Positions 23,001 to 35,600 of a stretch of DNA of 64,000 nt are shown one piece after another. The stretch comes from Zhengitettix transpicula (Eukaryota; Arthropoda; Insecta; Orthoptera; Tetrigidae): the NCBI GenBank assembly GCA_037074705.1, contig CM073595.1, positions 49,967,639-50,031,638 on the forward strand, written 5' to 3'. The stretch's first letter is position 1. Each line of letters begins with the position of its first letter. A program made the translations under genes and the position numbers. The notes beneath the pieces are model-generated. The model saw only the letters and a list, made by a program, of their open reading frames with translations, was not told the DNA's origin and did no database searches.

Positions 23001-24629
23001 CCAGTCAATAGTATAATTTTTCTGTTTAACCAACAAACGATTCAAACAGCTATGTTTCTCAACTATTTACATTATTTCTACAAATGTCACTAAACTATGA
23101 ATAGTGTTAATAGTTACACTTACTTGAAATTTGTTTTCCAGATTAACAGATTGGGAAAACAATTTCCAATAATTTGCATGCTAGGTAAGCAATTTTTGAG
23201 GTAAAAATATTTTAAATACTGTAGTTTAAAATGGAAATACCCAATTTATTAGACAAGTTAACTTCTGAATTTTTAGTACCCGGCATCGAATAATTTAACA
23301 TAGGAATGTAGTTTTGACATACAGTATAGTGTAAACATAAACCTTAATAAATTTTGAAATTTACATTAATGAATTAACAATTAATTTTGCAGACTTATTA
23401 CATACCCGACCATAAATACCCAAAAGTTCAGCAGTATTTGGCAAATTTGATGCTCCAATATAGTCAATCAAAACAGCACACAAAGACGTAAAGTGCTCAA
23501 GACGCAACTTATCTTCCTTCAAGTCTGAATAATCTAATGCAAAACAAGAATTACTTTTACAATTCAATCTAGTACATGAATAAAATGGTGATTGAAAACA
23601 GAAGGCAAAAAAGAGTAATATGTCGTATTTGAAATAAACTTAACATTCCTGTTAAAAATTAACGTTAATAGTAAATGTACATAAGGAATAATTGTACAAG
23701 GAAAGTTAAAAATGAACTTTGAATTGTAATATTTTGGTCAGTGAGGAAATGAATAAAAGATAACAGATGATTAGTCAATATTCAATAATTTTGTGAATCT
23801 TCTATAAAAGATTGTAAGTATTGTGCACAACAAACTAAGAATAAAATATTCTATTAAAAAACTTAGGTATAGATCCTTCAGCACTTGAAGTTTATCTAAT
23901 TTTTCTTGAAACAATACTTTTATAAGCTTTTTTAAAAAAATTGTATAAATTCAGTCTAAATAGGATGAATAGCTGTCCATGTAACATTTTACATATGAAA
24001 CACTATAACCATTTATGTAACTTGATTACAATACAATGGAATATACATACGTTAATTAGATAATACAACATTCATACAGCAAGTAAATTTCATAAATACT
24101 TACGAGACATCAAATCTCTGAATTTTCTGAACTTGGTTTGAGTGTAATAGCTTCTTTCCTGGTCTCCTCCTCTCTGAAATAAAAAAGAAATAAAAATTAA
24201 ACAAATAACAAAGTACTACCCTCTCGAGAGGATGTGTTGGTTATGATTATTGACTTTATTAACCTTCAATTTGAATATTATCAGAGCAATAAAACGCGCA
24301 GCATCGGGAACAATTCTTGGCCACGATTTCTTCAGGAAAGCACATTCCATTTTATGATCCACCCACCCAGATCTCTGACAAGACAAACCACAATACTGAA
24401 CGTATTGGCAGGAAGCACATCGCATCAGTTTGGACCTGAAAAATCACATACTTAAAATCTTGTTTATAATATCATATTACATTGTCAATTACAGACACGA
24501 TCGTACTAACTTCCTGAAACAAAACGAACATCTTTCCGTTCTCAAACTTCCTTTTAAAGCGGCGACGAACGGCTTCTCAGAAATTAGAATACTACCAGGC
24601 ACAATTTCGTTACAGCATAAGCCTTTCAT
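17090..24629 (-). CDS. SMYD3: SMYD3-like SET and MYND domain lysine methyltransferase (complete, 9 exons)
   Basis: Predicted protein lysine methyltransferase of the SMYD family, using SAM on histone or cytoplasmic substrates (family knowledge). Exons: 24629-24511, 24435-24264, 24173-24104, 23524-23406, 19569-19393, 18755-18579, 17938-17815, 17624-17462 and 17300-17090. All join in phase to 443 aa (human SMYD3 is 428). The SET domain is split by a MYND zinc finger: Cys34, 37, 46, 49, 55, 59, His67, Cys71 (CASCQYVQYCGLSCQ). The SET core follows with DHSCDPNA at 187-194 where relatives usually have NHSC, then post-SET CDCKLC at 246-251 and a CPNPIC/CHSCG pair. A helical TPR-like C-terminus contains QYHPLYGIFLMKCGK and ends near ITHGKSHDLYQSEL. 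The GEE(L/V)T segment before the SET tyrosine is not recognisable (DWTKIRITY instead). The N-terminus is about 15 residues shorter than human; the Met used precedes KGL, aligned with the SET GxGL motif. Intron 4 (3.8 kb) holds transposon remnants. SmydA-type arthropod paralogues are an alternative assignment. Confidence 0.9.
20200..22250 (-). pseudogene. Penelope-like element remnant (RT and GIY-YIG region)
   Basis: Minus strand. Around 21,180-21,130 it reads TKYMDDLL, the reverse-transcriptase catalytic box. 20,967-20,760 reads SNHPTHYKRNVAINLI...LTDPKYLKQL, typical of the Penelope RT C-terminus. 20,490-20,302 reads TSNNIQTRIYNHKNN...TALSLH, matching the GIY-YIG endonuclease region. The order RT then endonuclease is the Penelope order. 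Many stops and frameshifts show it is dead. It sits in the same orientation as its host gene, in intron 4 of the SMYD3-like gene. Ends are approximate. Confidence 0.7.
22442..22451. repeat. Short (TA)n
   Basis: Small TA tract 17 bases before the MITE. Confidence 0.7.
22469..22650. mobile_element. MITE with ~38 bp terminal inverted repeats
   Basis: Left arm 22469-22506 (ACACATTTGGATAGGAAAGA...) pairs with right arm 22612-22650 (ending ATCCAAATGTGT) with few mismatches. The total is about 182 bases, it is noncoding, and TA-rich DNA flanks both sides. A partial copy of the right half is at 79-149. It lies in SMYD3-like intron 4. Confidence 0.7.
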
Positions 24630-25150
24630 TTTCACTTTAAATACAATATATTGTCCGTAGTAATATGACTGGTCAGTAATTGAACAACGAGAATGCAGTA
24701 TTCCTGTAGAAAGGTTTTCTTAGTCGCGCTTTTTAACATACACAAAAGATGTATCGGAAGACAACATTTAATAATTCAACGGGTACACATAAAAACAATT
24801 TCTAATAATGCCAGTTTCACAATCAACATTCATAAATCTGAAATCAATTTTACCACACTACACGTGAACCATTTTCAAACGCACGGTTCTTCTTCAACAT
24901 TCCGACAATGTCACGTGACTTGGTGAAATCCTCACTGCCTTCTAAATCAAATAGATGAAAAATGAGAATTTATGGAATACACGTCAAAGGTTTATTATTT
25001 ATTTTAACACTGTTCAGAGTCAACTAGAAAATAAAATATTTTATAATTATTCATCTTTATTTGATTTGAATAATATAGTTATTTAAAATTTTAATGACAG
25101 CAATTTTTCACGTTTTATACAAATTACATATGTAATGTATTATGGGGCAA
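24630..25150. other. Upstream region of the SMYD3-like gene
   Basis: Half a kilobase between the start codon and the (TA)n/satellite region. It contains the GTCACGTGAC palindrome. No other feature was recognised. Confidence 0.35.
24910..24919. promoter_or_regulatory. Palindromic E-box upstream of the SMYD3-like gene
   Basis: A perfect ten-base palindrome GTCACGTGAC lies about 280 bases upstream of the SMYD3-like start codon. It matches the extended E-box bound by MiT/TFE and USF type bHLH-zip factors (family knowledge). Promoter use is inference from position only. Confidence 0.35.
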
Positions 25151-25173
25151 TCACTTATTTATTCATGATGTCA

Positions 25174-25179
<6 letters not shown>

Positions 25180-25234
<55 letters not shown>

Positions 25235-25236
25235 CA
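25180..25236. repeat. (TA)n tract
   Basis: Long TA dinucleotide run before the SINE fragment. Confidence 0.9.
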
Positions 25237-25341
25237 TTCAAACTTGGATAGTGAGGAAGGATAGAAATAAATAGGAGAAATAGAAGGATTGCGCTTTATT
25301 TGAATTCATATGCTCGGGCGAAGAATTACGCACATAGAAAA

Positions 25342-25346
<5 letters not shown>
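25237..25346 (-). mobile_element. SINE 3' fragment, near-identical to 3,094-3,204
   Basis: From TTCAAACTTGGATAGTGAGG to GCACATAGAAAAGCATAT this copies the 3' part of the SINE at 3.1 kb with about one mismatch, and again lies between two (TA)n tracts. The tRNA-like head is missing. Confidence 0.75.

Positions 25347-25381
<35 letters not shown>
25347..25381. repeat. (TA)n tract
   Basis: TA repeats after the SINE fragment, leading into a satellite piece. Confidence 0.9.
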
Positions 25382-25384
<3 letters not shown>

Positions 25385-25744
25385 TCCATTTTGTATGCAA
25401 CGTTAAAAATAAAGTCGGATATACAAATAGCGTATGATTAGCTTCCTTAAACAAGAATTAGGCAGCTGCCCCGTGTTGAGCCAGCTTCTCTGCATGACAC
25501 ATTTACTCAGATTGAAGCATACGTGCAAGAAAGCAGGCGGAGTAAATAATTCTATTTTATAATTTTTGGGGATATTCTAAATAATACTGTCATTAAGCTA
25601 TAAGTAATTAACAATAAATAAATTTATTTTATTTAACATAAAAAATAAAATAAAATTTTTTGTATGTCACGTGTCACAGATTTTCGTATATTGTAAAATG
25701 ATTATATATTTCGTGACGTCACAGCATAGTATATATTCGTTATT

Positions 25745-25745
<1 letters not shown>
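25382..25745 (+). repeat. Detached satellite piece, duplicate of 26,923-27,290
   Basis: Starts GCATCCATTTTGTATGCAAC and ends in the GTGACGTCACAG...TATATTC block. It matches 26,923-27,290 with few differences, 1.54 kb away, and is bounded by (TA)n on both sides. It is probably a duplicated or converted edge of the array. Confidence 0.8.

Positions 25746-25748
<3 letters not shown>

Positions 25749-25793
<45 letters not shown>
25749..25793. repeat. (TA)n tract
   Basis: TA dinucleotides following the detached satellite piece. Confidence 0.9.
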
Positions 25794-25796
<3 letters not shown>

Positions 25797-26480
25797 TTAC
25801 TGTGGAAACGACTCAGCGACGTTCAAAAGACCATACGCCCCATGTTGTTTTGTCCGAACTTTTACAAGACAGCTTCGTACACACCAAACGTGCCAAACAT
25901 TCCCAAACGTTCGTGAACGAAATGTGTGAGCGTTCGCACAAATACCGCATACACAAACGAACGTTAGTTTGTGTTTGTCGTTGTTCCTACAAAAGTTGGA
26001 TGGTCATTGTTCCTGCGCGTTCAGTGTGGACTCTCTTCTCAATTAATGAAGTTACACATGAAATACTAATAAAGAATGGGTCCCTAAATTAATTGTTCGG
26101 TGATAAATAATTATTTAATATATTATATTTACATAAATAAATAAACTAATATTACGAAAATTATAAATAAATATTTATTACACAATACAACTATCATTTA
26201 ATCAAAAATTACACAGTATTGAATACTAAAATAACTTTAACCATACTGCGCAGCACAATTGTTGAAGGCCCAGATTAATGTATTTCTTCGAAGATGTTAT
26301 CCCCTCCACGTGCGCAGCCAATCATACAAGTTAGCGCATAGAACTCCACCTCGTTAGATCGTTTGTTAAGCGTGTTTTTACTCCGCGTGCATCGTGGCAA
26401 TACCGTATTTGTCTCCCCTCCCTCAATCTGCGCCACACGCCTTCCTGGCTAACTCCTGCTATTCTGCTGACAATTTTATG
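25797..26480. other. CpG-containing unique segment between satellite pieces
   Basis: Less AT-rich than its surroundings, with many CpG and several imperfect palindromes around ACGTTCGTGAACG and CACAAACGAACGTT. An open stretch of about 96 codons starts at 25,802 but shows no recognisable domain. It could be the body of a DNA transposon or MITE that separates the detached satellite piece from the array. Function unknown. Confidence 0.3.
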
Positions 26481-26689
26481 TTGCATTTAATATTGAGGAA
26501 TTGTAAATTTCTAATTTCTCGCCTTTATGATGAAGATAATCACCAGTCCAGTAATCGTTAATTTGAAGCCTTTCCACTGTTAGCTTAATTTTAGTTTTAT
26601 TTAAATAGCTCTTCGTTGAAGTAACAGAACGAGGTTCATGGAAAATTTATATTAATAAGAAAACTATTCCCAACGCAACTCTTGAGAAG

Positions 26690-29600
26690 TTTTCGGAACT
26701 ACTACGCATTTACTACATATTAAAAAGGGTAAGGAAGCTGCCCAGTGTAAAGCCAGCTTCCCTGGAGGAAACATTATATCACCTTTAAGCAGCTTTACAA
26801 GCCGAACAATTGATAATAATTATTAAATTACAGAAATATTGAAAAAAATTGTTAATAAAAAAATTGTTAATATGTACCTAATATTAATAAAGATTTAACA
26901 ATCTCATATTAATCATTTCCATGCATCCATTTTGTATGCAACGTTAAAAATAAAGTCGGATATACAAATAGCGTATGATTAGCTTCCTTAAACAAGAATT
27001 AGGCAGATCCCCGTGTTGAGCCAGCTTCACTGCATGACACATTTACTCAGATTGAAGCATACGTGCAAGAAAGCAGGCGGAGTAAATAATTCTATTTGAT
27101 AATTTTTGGGGATATTCTAAATAATGCTGTCATTAAGCCATAAGCAATTAACAATAAACAAATTTATTTTATTTAAATTATTTAACATAAAAAAATAAAT
27201 AAAATTTTTTTGTATGTCACGTGTCACAGATTTTCGTATATTGTAAAATGATTATATATTTCGTGACGTCACAGCATAGTATATATTCCTTATTGAATGA
27301 GTTAATCGCTGCCAAGGTTTCAGATCAATTCGCTAAAGATCACATTAAATAAAAATAAAACTTAAGTTTTCTATTACATGCTGTGTAATAAACAGTATTA
27401 TTTTCTCTATAGGTTAATGGAGTCCTTCTTGTCAGTAAGATATTATTAATGTATACAATATAATAGTCAAGCAGAAATATTCTCCTGAGGAATGTTTACA
27501 GGCAGGTTTTAGTTGGCCACGTGTCGGTTATACAAATGGCGCATTCTTTTGCGTGACGTAAGACACCCCAATACTTCCTTTAACAAGTGAAAGGAAGATA
27601 CCCCGTGTTGAGCCAGCTTCCCTGCATGACACATTTACTCAAATTGAAGCATGCGGGCAAGAAAGCAGGCGGACTGAATAATTATATTTTATAATTTTTG
27701 GAGATACTAAAAATATTTTTGTCATCAAGCAATCATTAATTTATAATAAAAATATGTATTGTATTTAAATTCACGATCATAAAAAATTAAGTAAGAATTT
27801 TTGTATGTCACGTGTCATAGAATTTCGGATATTATAATATGATTGTATTTTTCGTGACGTCACAGCATAGTATATATTCGTTATTCAATGAGTTAACCGT
27901 TGTCAAGGTTTCAGATCAATTCGGTACAGGTTATATTAGATAAAAATTTAGCATACATGCTAATTTACAAGCTGTGTAATTAACATTATTATTTTCTCTA
28001 TAGGTTATTTAAGTTCTTTTTGTCAGTAAGATATTATTAATTTATACCAAATAATAGTCAAGCACAAATATTCTCTTGAGAATTTCATACAGGCAGGTTT
28101 TAGTTGGCCACGTGTCGGTTGTACAAATGGCGCATTATTATGCGCGACGTCAGTCTCTCCAATAACTTCCTTAAACAACAATAAGGCCGATGCCCCGTGT
28201 TGAGCCAGCTTCTCTGCATGACACATTTACTCAGATTGAAGCATACGTGCAAGAATGCAGGCGGAATAAATAATTCTATTTTATAATTTTTGGGGATATT
28301 CTAAATATTACTGTCATTAAGCTATAAGTAATTAACAATAAATAAATTTATTTTATTTAAATTATTTAAGATAAAAAATCAAGTAAAATTTTTTGTATAT
28401 CACGTATCATAGATTTTAGTATATTGTAATATGACTATATTTTTCGTGACGTCACAGCATAGTATAAATTCCCTATTCAATGAGTTTATCACTGCCAAGG
28501 TTTCAGATCAATTCGCTACAGATCAAATTAGATAAAAATAAAACTTAAGTTTTCTTTACATGCTGTGTAATAAACAGTATTATTTTCTCTATAGGTAATC
28601 CTTCATGTCAGTAAGATATTATTAATGTATACAATATAATAGTCAAGCACACATATTTTCTTCAGAAAAATTTTCAGGCAGGTTTTAGTTGGTCACTTGT
28701 CCGTTATACAAATGGCGCATTCTTTTGCGTGATGTCAGACACACCCTCTTACTTTCTCAAATAAGAGTAATGCAGATGCCCTTTGTTGAGCCAGTTTCCT
28801 GCATGACAGGTTTACTCAGTTTTAAGCATAGGTGCAAGAAAGCAAACGAAATGAATAATTATATTTCACAATATGGGGATATTCAAAATATTACTTTCAT
28901 TAAGCTATGAGTAATTTATAATAAAGATATGTATTTTATTTAAATTATTTTATATATAAAAAAATCAAGTTAAAGTTTTCGATGTCACGTGTAATAGAAT
29001 TTCGGAAATTCTAAGTAGATTGCATTTTTCGATACGTCGCAGCATAGTATATTCGCCTCATTCAATGATTTAAGCACACCCAAGGTTTTAAATAAATTCG
29101 CTACAGGTAACATCAGATAAAAATTTAGTTTTCATGCTATTTTATATGCTGTGTAATTAACAATATTAATTTTCTATAGGTTAATTAAGTCATTTTTGTC
29201 AGTAAAAGATTATTAATTTATACTAAATCATAGTCGATCACAAATATTCTCTTTAGAAAATTATACAGGCAGTTTTTAGTTGACCACGTGTCGGTAATAC
29301 AAATGGCGCATTTTTTCGTGACGTCAGCCTCCAATAACTTCCTTAAACAAGAGTAAGGCAGATGCCCCGTGTTGAGCCAGCTTCCCTGCATGACTCATTT
29401 ACTCAGATTGAAGCATACGTGCAAGAAAGCAGGCGGAGTGAATAATTATACTTTATAATTTTTGGAGATACTAAAAATATTTCTGTCAATAAGCAATCAT
29501 TAATTTATAATAAAAATATGTTTTGTATTTAAATTCTCGAACATAAAAATCAAGTCAGAGTTTTTGTATGTCAAGTGTCATATAATTTCTGGATATTTAA

Positions 29601-32600
29601 ATTTGATTATATTTTTCGTGACGTCCCAATATAATATATATTTTTTATTCAATGAATTAATCGCAGTTAAGGTTTCAGATAAATTCGCTGCTAGTCACAT
29701 TAGATAAAAATAAAACTTAAGTATTTTTAACATGCTGTGTAATAAACAGAATTATTTTCTCTATAGGTTAATGGAGTCCTTCATGTCAGTAAGATATTAT
29801 GATTGTATACAATATAATAGTCAAGCACAAATATTCTCTTCAGAAATATTTTCAGGCAGCTTTTAGTTGGTCACGTGTCCGTTATACAAATGGCGCATTC
29901 TTTTGCGTGATGTCAGACACACCCTCTTACTTTCTCAAATAAGAGTAATGCAGATGCCCCTTGTTGAGCCAGTTTCCTGCATGACAGGTTTACTCAGTTT
30001 AAAGCATACGTGCATGAAAGCAGACGAAATGAATAATTATATTTTACAATATGGGGATATTCAAAATATTACTTTCATTAAGCTATGAGTAATTTATAAA
30101 AAAGATATGTATTTTATTTAAATTATTTTATATATAAAAAAATCAAGTTAAAGTTTTCGATGTCACGTGTAATAGAATTTCGGAAATTCTAAGTAGATTG
30201 CATTTTTCGATACGTCTCAGTATAGTATATTCACCTCATTCAATGATTTAATCACACCCAAGGTTTTAAATAAATTCGCTACAGGTAACATCAGATAAAA
30301 ATTTAGTTTTCATGCTATTTTATATGCTGTGTAATTAACAATATTAATTTTCTATAGGTTAATTAAGTCATTTTTGTCAGTAAAAGATTATTAATTTATA
30401 CTAAATTATAGTCAATCACAAATATTCTCTTTAGAAAATTATACAGGCAGTTTTTAGTTGGCCACGTGTCGGTAATACAAATGGCGCATTTGTTTCGTGA
30501 CGTCAGAGTCTCCAATAACTTCCTTAAACAAGAGTAAGGCAGATGCCCCGTGTTGAGCCAGCTTCCCTGCATGACACATTTACTCAGATTCAAGCATATG
30601 TGCAAGAAAGCAGGCGGAATGAATAATTCTATTTTATAATTTTTGAGGATATTCTAAATATTACTGTCATTAAGCTATAAGTAATTAACAATAAATAAAT
30701 TTATTTTATTGAATTTTATTAACATAAAAAATCAAGTAAAATTTTTTGTATGTCACGTGTCATAGATTTTCGTATATTGAAATATGACTTAATTTTTCGT
30801 GACGTCACAGCGTAGTATATATTCCATATTCAATGAGTTTATCGCTGCCAAGGTTTCAGATCAATTCGCTACAGATCACATTAGATAAAAATAAAACTTA
30901 AGTTTTCTTTTGCATGCTGTGTAATAAACAGTATTATTTTCTCTATAGGTTAATGGAGTCCTTCAGGTCAGTAAGATATTATTATTGTATACAATATAAT
31001 AGTCAAGCACAAATATTCTCTTCAGAAATTTTTTCAGGCAGGTTTTAGTTGGCCACGTGTCCGTTATACAAATGACGCAGTCTTTAGCGTGATGTCAGAC
31101 ACACCCTCTTACTTTCACAAATAAGAGTAATGCAGATGCCCTTTGTTGAGCCAGTTTCCCTGCATGAATAGGTTTACTCAGTTTTAAGCATACGTGCAAG
31201 AAAGCAGGCGAAATGAATAATTATATTTTACAATTTGGGGATATTCAAAATATTACTTTCATTAAGCTATGAGTAATTTATAATAAAGATATGTCTTTAA
31301 TTTAAATTATTTAATATAAAAAAAATCAAGTTAATGTTTTCGATGTCACGTGTAATAGAATTTCGGATATTCTAAGATGATTGTATTTTTCGTGACGTCG
31401 CAGCATAGTATATTCGCCTCATTCAATGATTTAATCACACCAAAGGTTTTAAATAAATTCGCTACAGGTAACATCAGGTAAAAAATTATTTTTCATGCTA
31501 TTTTATATGCTGTGTAATTAACAATATTAATTTTCTATAGGTTAATTAAGTCATTTTTGTCAGTAAAAGATTATTAATTTATACTAAATCATAGTCAATC
31601 ACAAATAGTCTCATTAGAAAATTATACAGGCAGTTTTTTGTTGACCACGTGTCGGTAATACAAATGGCGCATTTTTTTCGTGACGTCAGAGTCTCCAATA
31701 ACTTCCTTAAACAAGAGTAAGGCAGATGCCCCGTGTTGAGCCAGCTTCCCTGCATGACACATTTACTCAGATTCAAGCATACGTGCAAGAAAGCAGGCGG
31801 AGTGAATAATTATACTTTATAATTTTTGGAGATACTAAAAATATTTCTGTCAATAAGCAATCATTAATTTATAATAAAAATATGTTTTGTATTTAAATTC
31901 TCGAACATAAAAATCAAGTCAGAGTTTTTGTATGTCAAGTGTCATATAATTTCTGGATATTTAAATTTGATTATATTTTTCGTGACGTCCCAATATAATA
32001 TATATTTTTTATTCAATGAATTAATCGCAGTTAAGGTTTCAGATAAATTCGCTGCTAGTCACATTAGATAAGAATTTAACTTACATGCTATTTTACGTGC
32101 TGTGTAATTGACAGAAATATTTTCTCTATTGGTTAATGAAGTCCCTTTTATCAGTAACAAATTATTAATGTATACTAAATAATAGTCAAGCACAAAAATT
32201 CTCTTGAGAAATTTTTACAGGATGGTTTTAGTTGGCCTCGTGTCGGTTATACAAATGGCGCATTCTTTTGCGAGACGTCAGAGACCCCAATACTTCCTTT
32301 AACAAGAGTAAGGCAGATGCCCCGTGTTGAGCCAGATACCCTGCATGACACATTTGCTCAGATTGAAGCATACGTGTAAGTAAGCTGGCGGAGTGTATAA
32401 TTCAATTTTATTATTTTTGGGAATATTGAAAATATTACTGTCATTAAGCTATCAGTAATTTATAATAAAGATATGTAATTTATTCTAATTATTTAACATA
32501 AAAAATCGAGTAACAATTTTTGTACGTAACGTAACATCGATTTTAGGATATTCTTATATGATTGTTTTGTTCGTAACGTCACAACATAGTGTATATTTCT

Positions 32601-35600
32601 TATTCAATGAGTTAATCGCAACCAAGGTTTCAGATAAATTCGCTACAAGTGACATTAGATAAATATTTAACTAACATGCTATTTTACAAGCTGTGTAATT
32701 AACTGTATTAATTTCTGTACAGGTTAATTAAGTCATTTTTGTGAGTAACATATTATTAATGTATATTTAATAATAGTGAAGCACAAATAATCTCTATACG
32801 AAATTATACGGTCCGTTTATACTTGGGCACGTGTCGGTTATACAAATGGTGCATACTTTTCCGTGACGACAGAGTCCCTACTAACTTCCTTAAACAACAT
32901 AAAAGGCAGATGCCCCGTGTTGAGCCATAACACGTTTACTCAGATTGAAGCATACGTGCAATAAAGCAGTCTGAGTGAATAATTATATTTTATAATATGG
33001 GGACATGCAAAATATTACTGTCATTAAGCTATCAGTAATTTATAACAAATCTATTTAGTTTATTTAAATTATTTAATATAAAACAAATGAAATAAAAGTT
33101 TTGGATGTCACGTGATAATATTGATATTCTAATATGAATGTCTTTTTCGTAACGTCACAGCATATTATATATTCCTAATTCCATGAGTTAATCGCACCCA
33201 AGGTTTTAAATAAATTCGCTACAAGTAACATCAGATAAAAATTTAGCTTTCATGCTATTTTACATGCTGTGTAATTAAAAATATTATTTTTATATAGGTT
33301 AATCAAGTCATTTTTGTCAGTAAAAGATTATTAATTTATACTAAATCATAGTCAATCACAAATATTCTCTTTAGAAAATTATACAGGCAGTTTTTTGTTG
33401 ACCACGTGTCGGTAATACAAATGGCGCATTTTTTTCGTGACGTCAGAGTCTCCAATAACTTCCTTAAACAAGAGTAAGGCAGATGCCCCGTGTTGAGCCA
33501 GCTTCCCTGCATGACACATTTACTCAGATTGAAGCATACGTGCAAGAAAGCAGGCGGAGTGAATAATTATACTTTATAATTTTTGGAGATACTAAAAATA
33601 TTTCTGTCAATATGCAATCATTAATTTATAATAAAAATATGTCTTGTTTTTAAATTCTCGAACATAAAAAATCAAGTCATAGTTTTTGTATGTCAAGTGT
33701 CATATAATTTCTGGATATTTAAATTTGATTATATTTTTCGTGACGTCCCAATATAATATATATTTCTTATTCAATGACTTAATCGCAGTCAAGGTTTCAG
33801 ATAAATTCGCTGCTGGTCACATTAGATAACAATTTAACTTACATGCTATTTTACGTGCTGTGTAATTGACAGAAATATTTTCTCTATTGGTTAATGAAGT
33901 CCCTTTTGTCAGTAAGTTATTATTAATGTATACTAAATAATAATCAAGCCCAAAAATTCTCTTGAGAAATTTTTACAGGATGGTTTTAGTTGGCCTCGTG
34001 TCGGTTATACAAATGGCGCATTCTTTTGCGTGACGTCAGAGACCCCAATACTTCCTCAAACAAGAGTAAGGCAGCATCCCTGTATGACACATTTTTTCGG
34101 ATAAAGCATACATGAAAGAAAGGAGGAGGAATGAAAAATTCTTTTTTATAATTTTTTGACATATTATATTTATCTTTGTCAATAAGCAATAATTAATTTA
34201 TGTTAATGATATGTATTGAATTTAAATTCTCCAACATAAAAAATCAAGTAATATTTTTTTTATGTAACGTGTCATGGAATTTCGGATATTCTAATTTATT
34301 TGTCATTAGCGTGACTTCCCAGCATTGGACAAATTCCTTATTCCATGTGTTAATTCGTGCCGAGGTTTGAGATCAATTCGCTACAAGTGACATTAGATAA
34401 ATATTTAACTTACATGCTATTTTACAAGCTGTGTAATTAACTGTATTAATTTCTCTACAGGTTAATTAAGTCATTTTTGTGAGTAAGATATTATAATGTA
34501 TATTTAATAATAGTGAAGCACAAATAATCTATATATAAAATTATACGGGCCGTTTATACTTGGGCAAGTGTCGGTTATACAAATAGTGCATACTTTTCCA
34601 TTACGTCAGAGTCCCTAATAACTTCCTTAAACAACATAAAAGGCAGATGCCCCGTGTTGAGCCAGCTTCCCTTCATAACACGTTTACTCAGATTGAAGCA
34701 TACGTGCAAGAAAGCAGGCGAAATGAATAATTATATTTTAAAATATGGGGATATTCAAAATATTACTTTCATTAAGCTATGAGTAATTTATAATAAAGAT
34801 ATGTGTTTTATTTAAATTAATTAATATAAAAAAAAATCAAGTTAAAGTTTTCTATGTCACGTGTAATAGAATTTCGGATATTCTAAGTAGATTGTATTTT
34901 TCGTGACGTCGCAGCATAGTATATTCGCCTCATTCAAAGATTTAATCACACCCAAGGTTTTAAATAAATTCGCTACAGGTAACATTAGATAAAAATTTAG
35001 TTTTCATGCTATTTTATATGCTGTGTAATTAACAATATTAATTTTCTATAGGTTAATTAAGTCATTTTTGTCAGTAAAAGATTATTAATTTATACTAAAT
35101 CATAGTCAATCACAAATATTCTCTTTAGAAAATTATACAGGCAGTTTTTTGTTGACCACGTGTCGGTAATACAAATGGCGCATTTTTTTCGTGACGTCAG
35201 AGTCTCCAATAACTTCCTTAAACAAGAGTAAGGCAGATGCCCCGTGTTGAGCCAGCTTCCCTGCATGACACATTTACTCAGATTGAAGCATACGTGCAAG
35301 AAAGCAGGCGGAGTGAATAATTATACTTTATAATTTTTGGAGATACTAAAAATATTTCTGTCTATAAGCACTCATTAATTTATAATGAAAATATGTCTTG
35401 TTTTTAAATTCTCGAACATAAAAAATCAAGTCAGAGTTTTTGTATGTCAAGTGTCATATAATTTCTGGATATTTAAATTTGATTATATTTATCGTGACGT
35501 CCCAATATAATATATATTTCTTATTCAATGACTTAATCGCAGTCAAGGTTTCAGATAAATTCGCTGCTGGTCACATTAGATAACAATTTAACTTACATGC

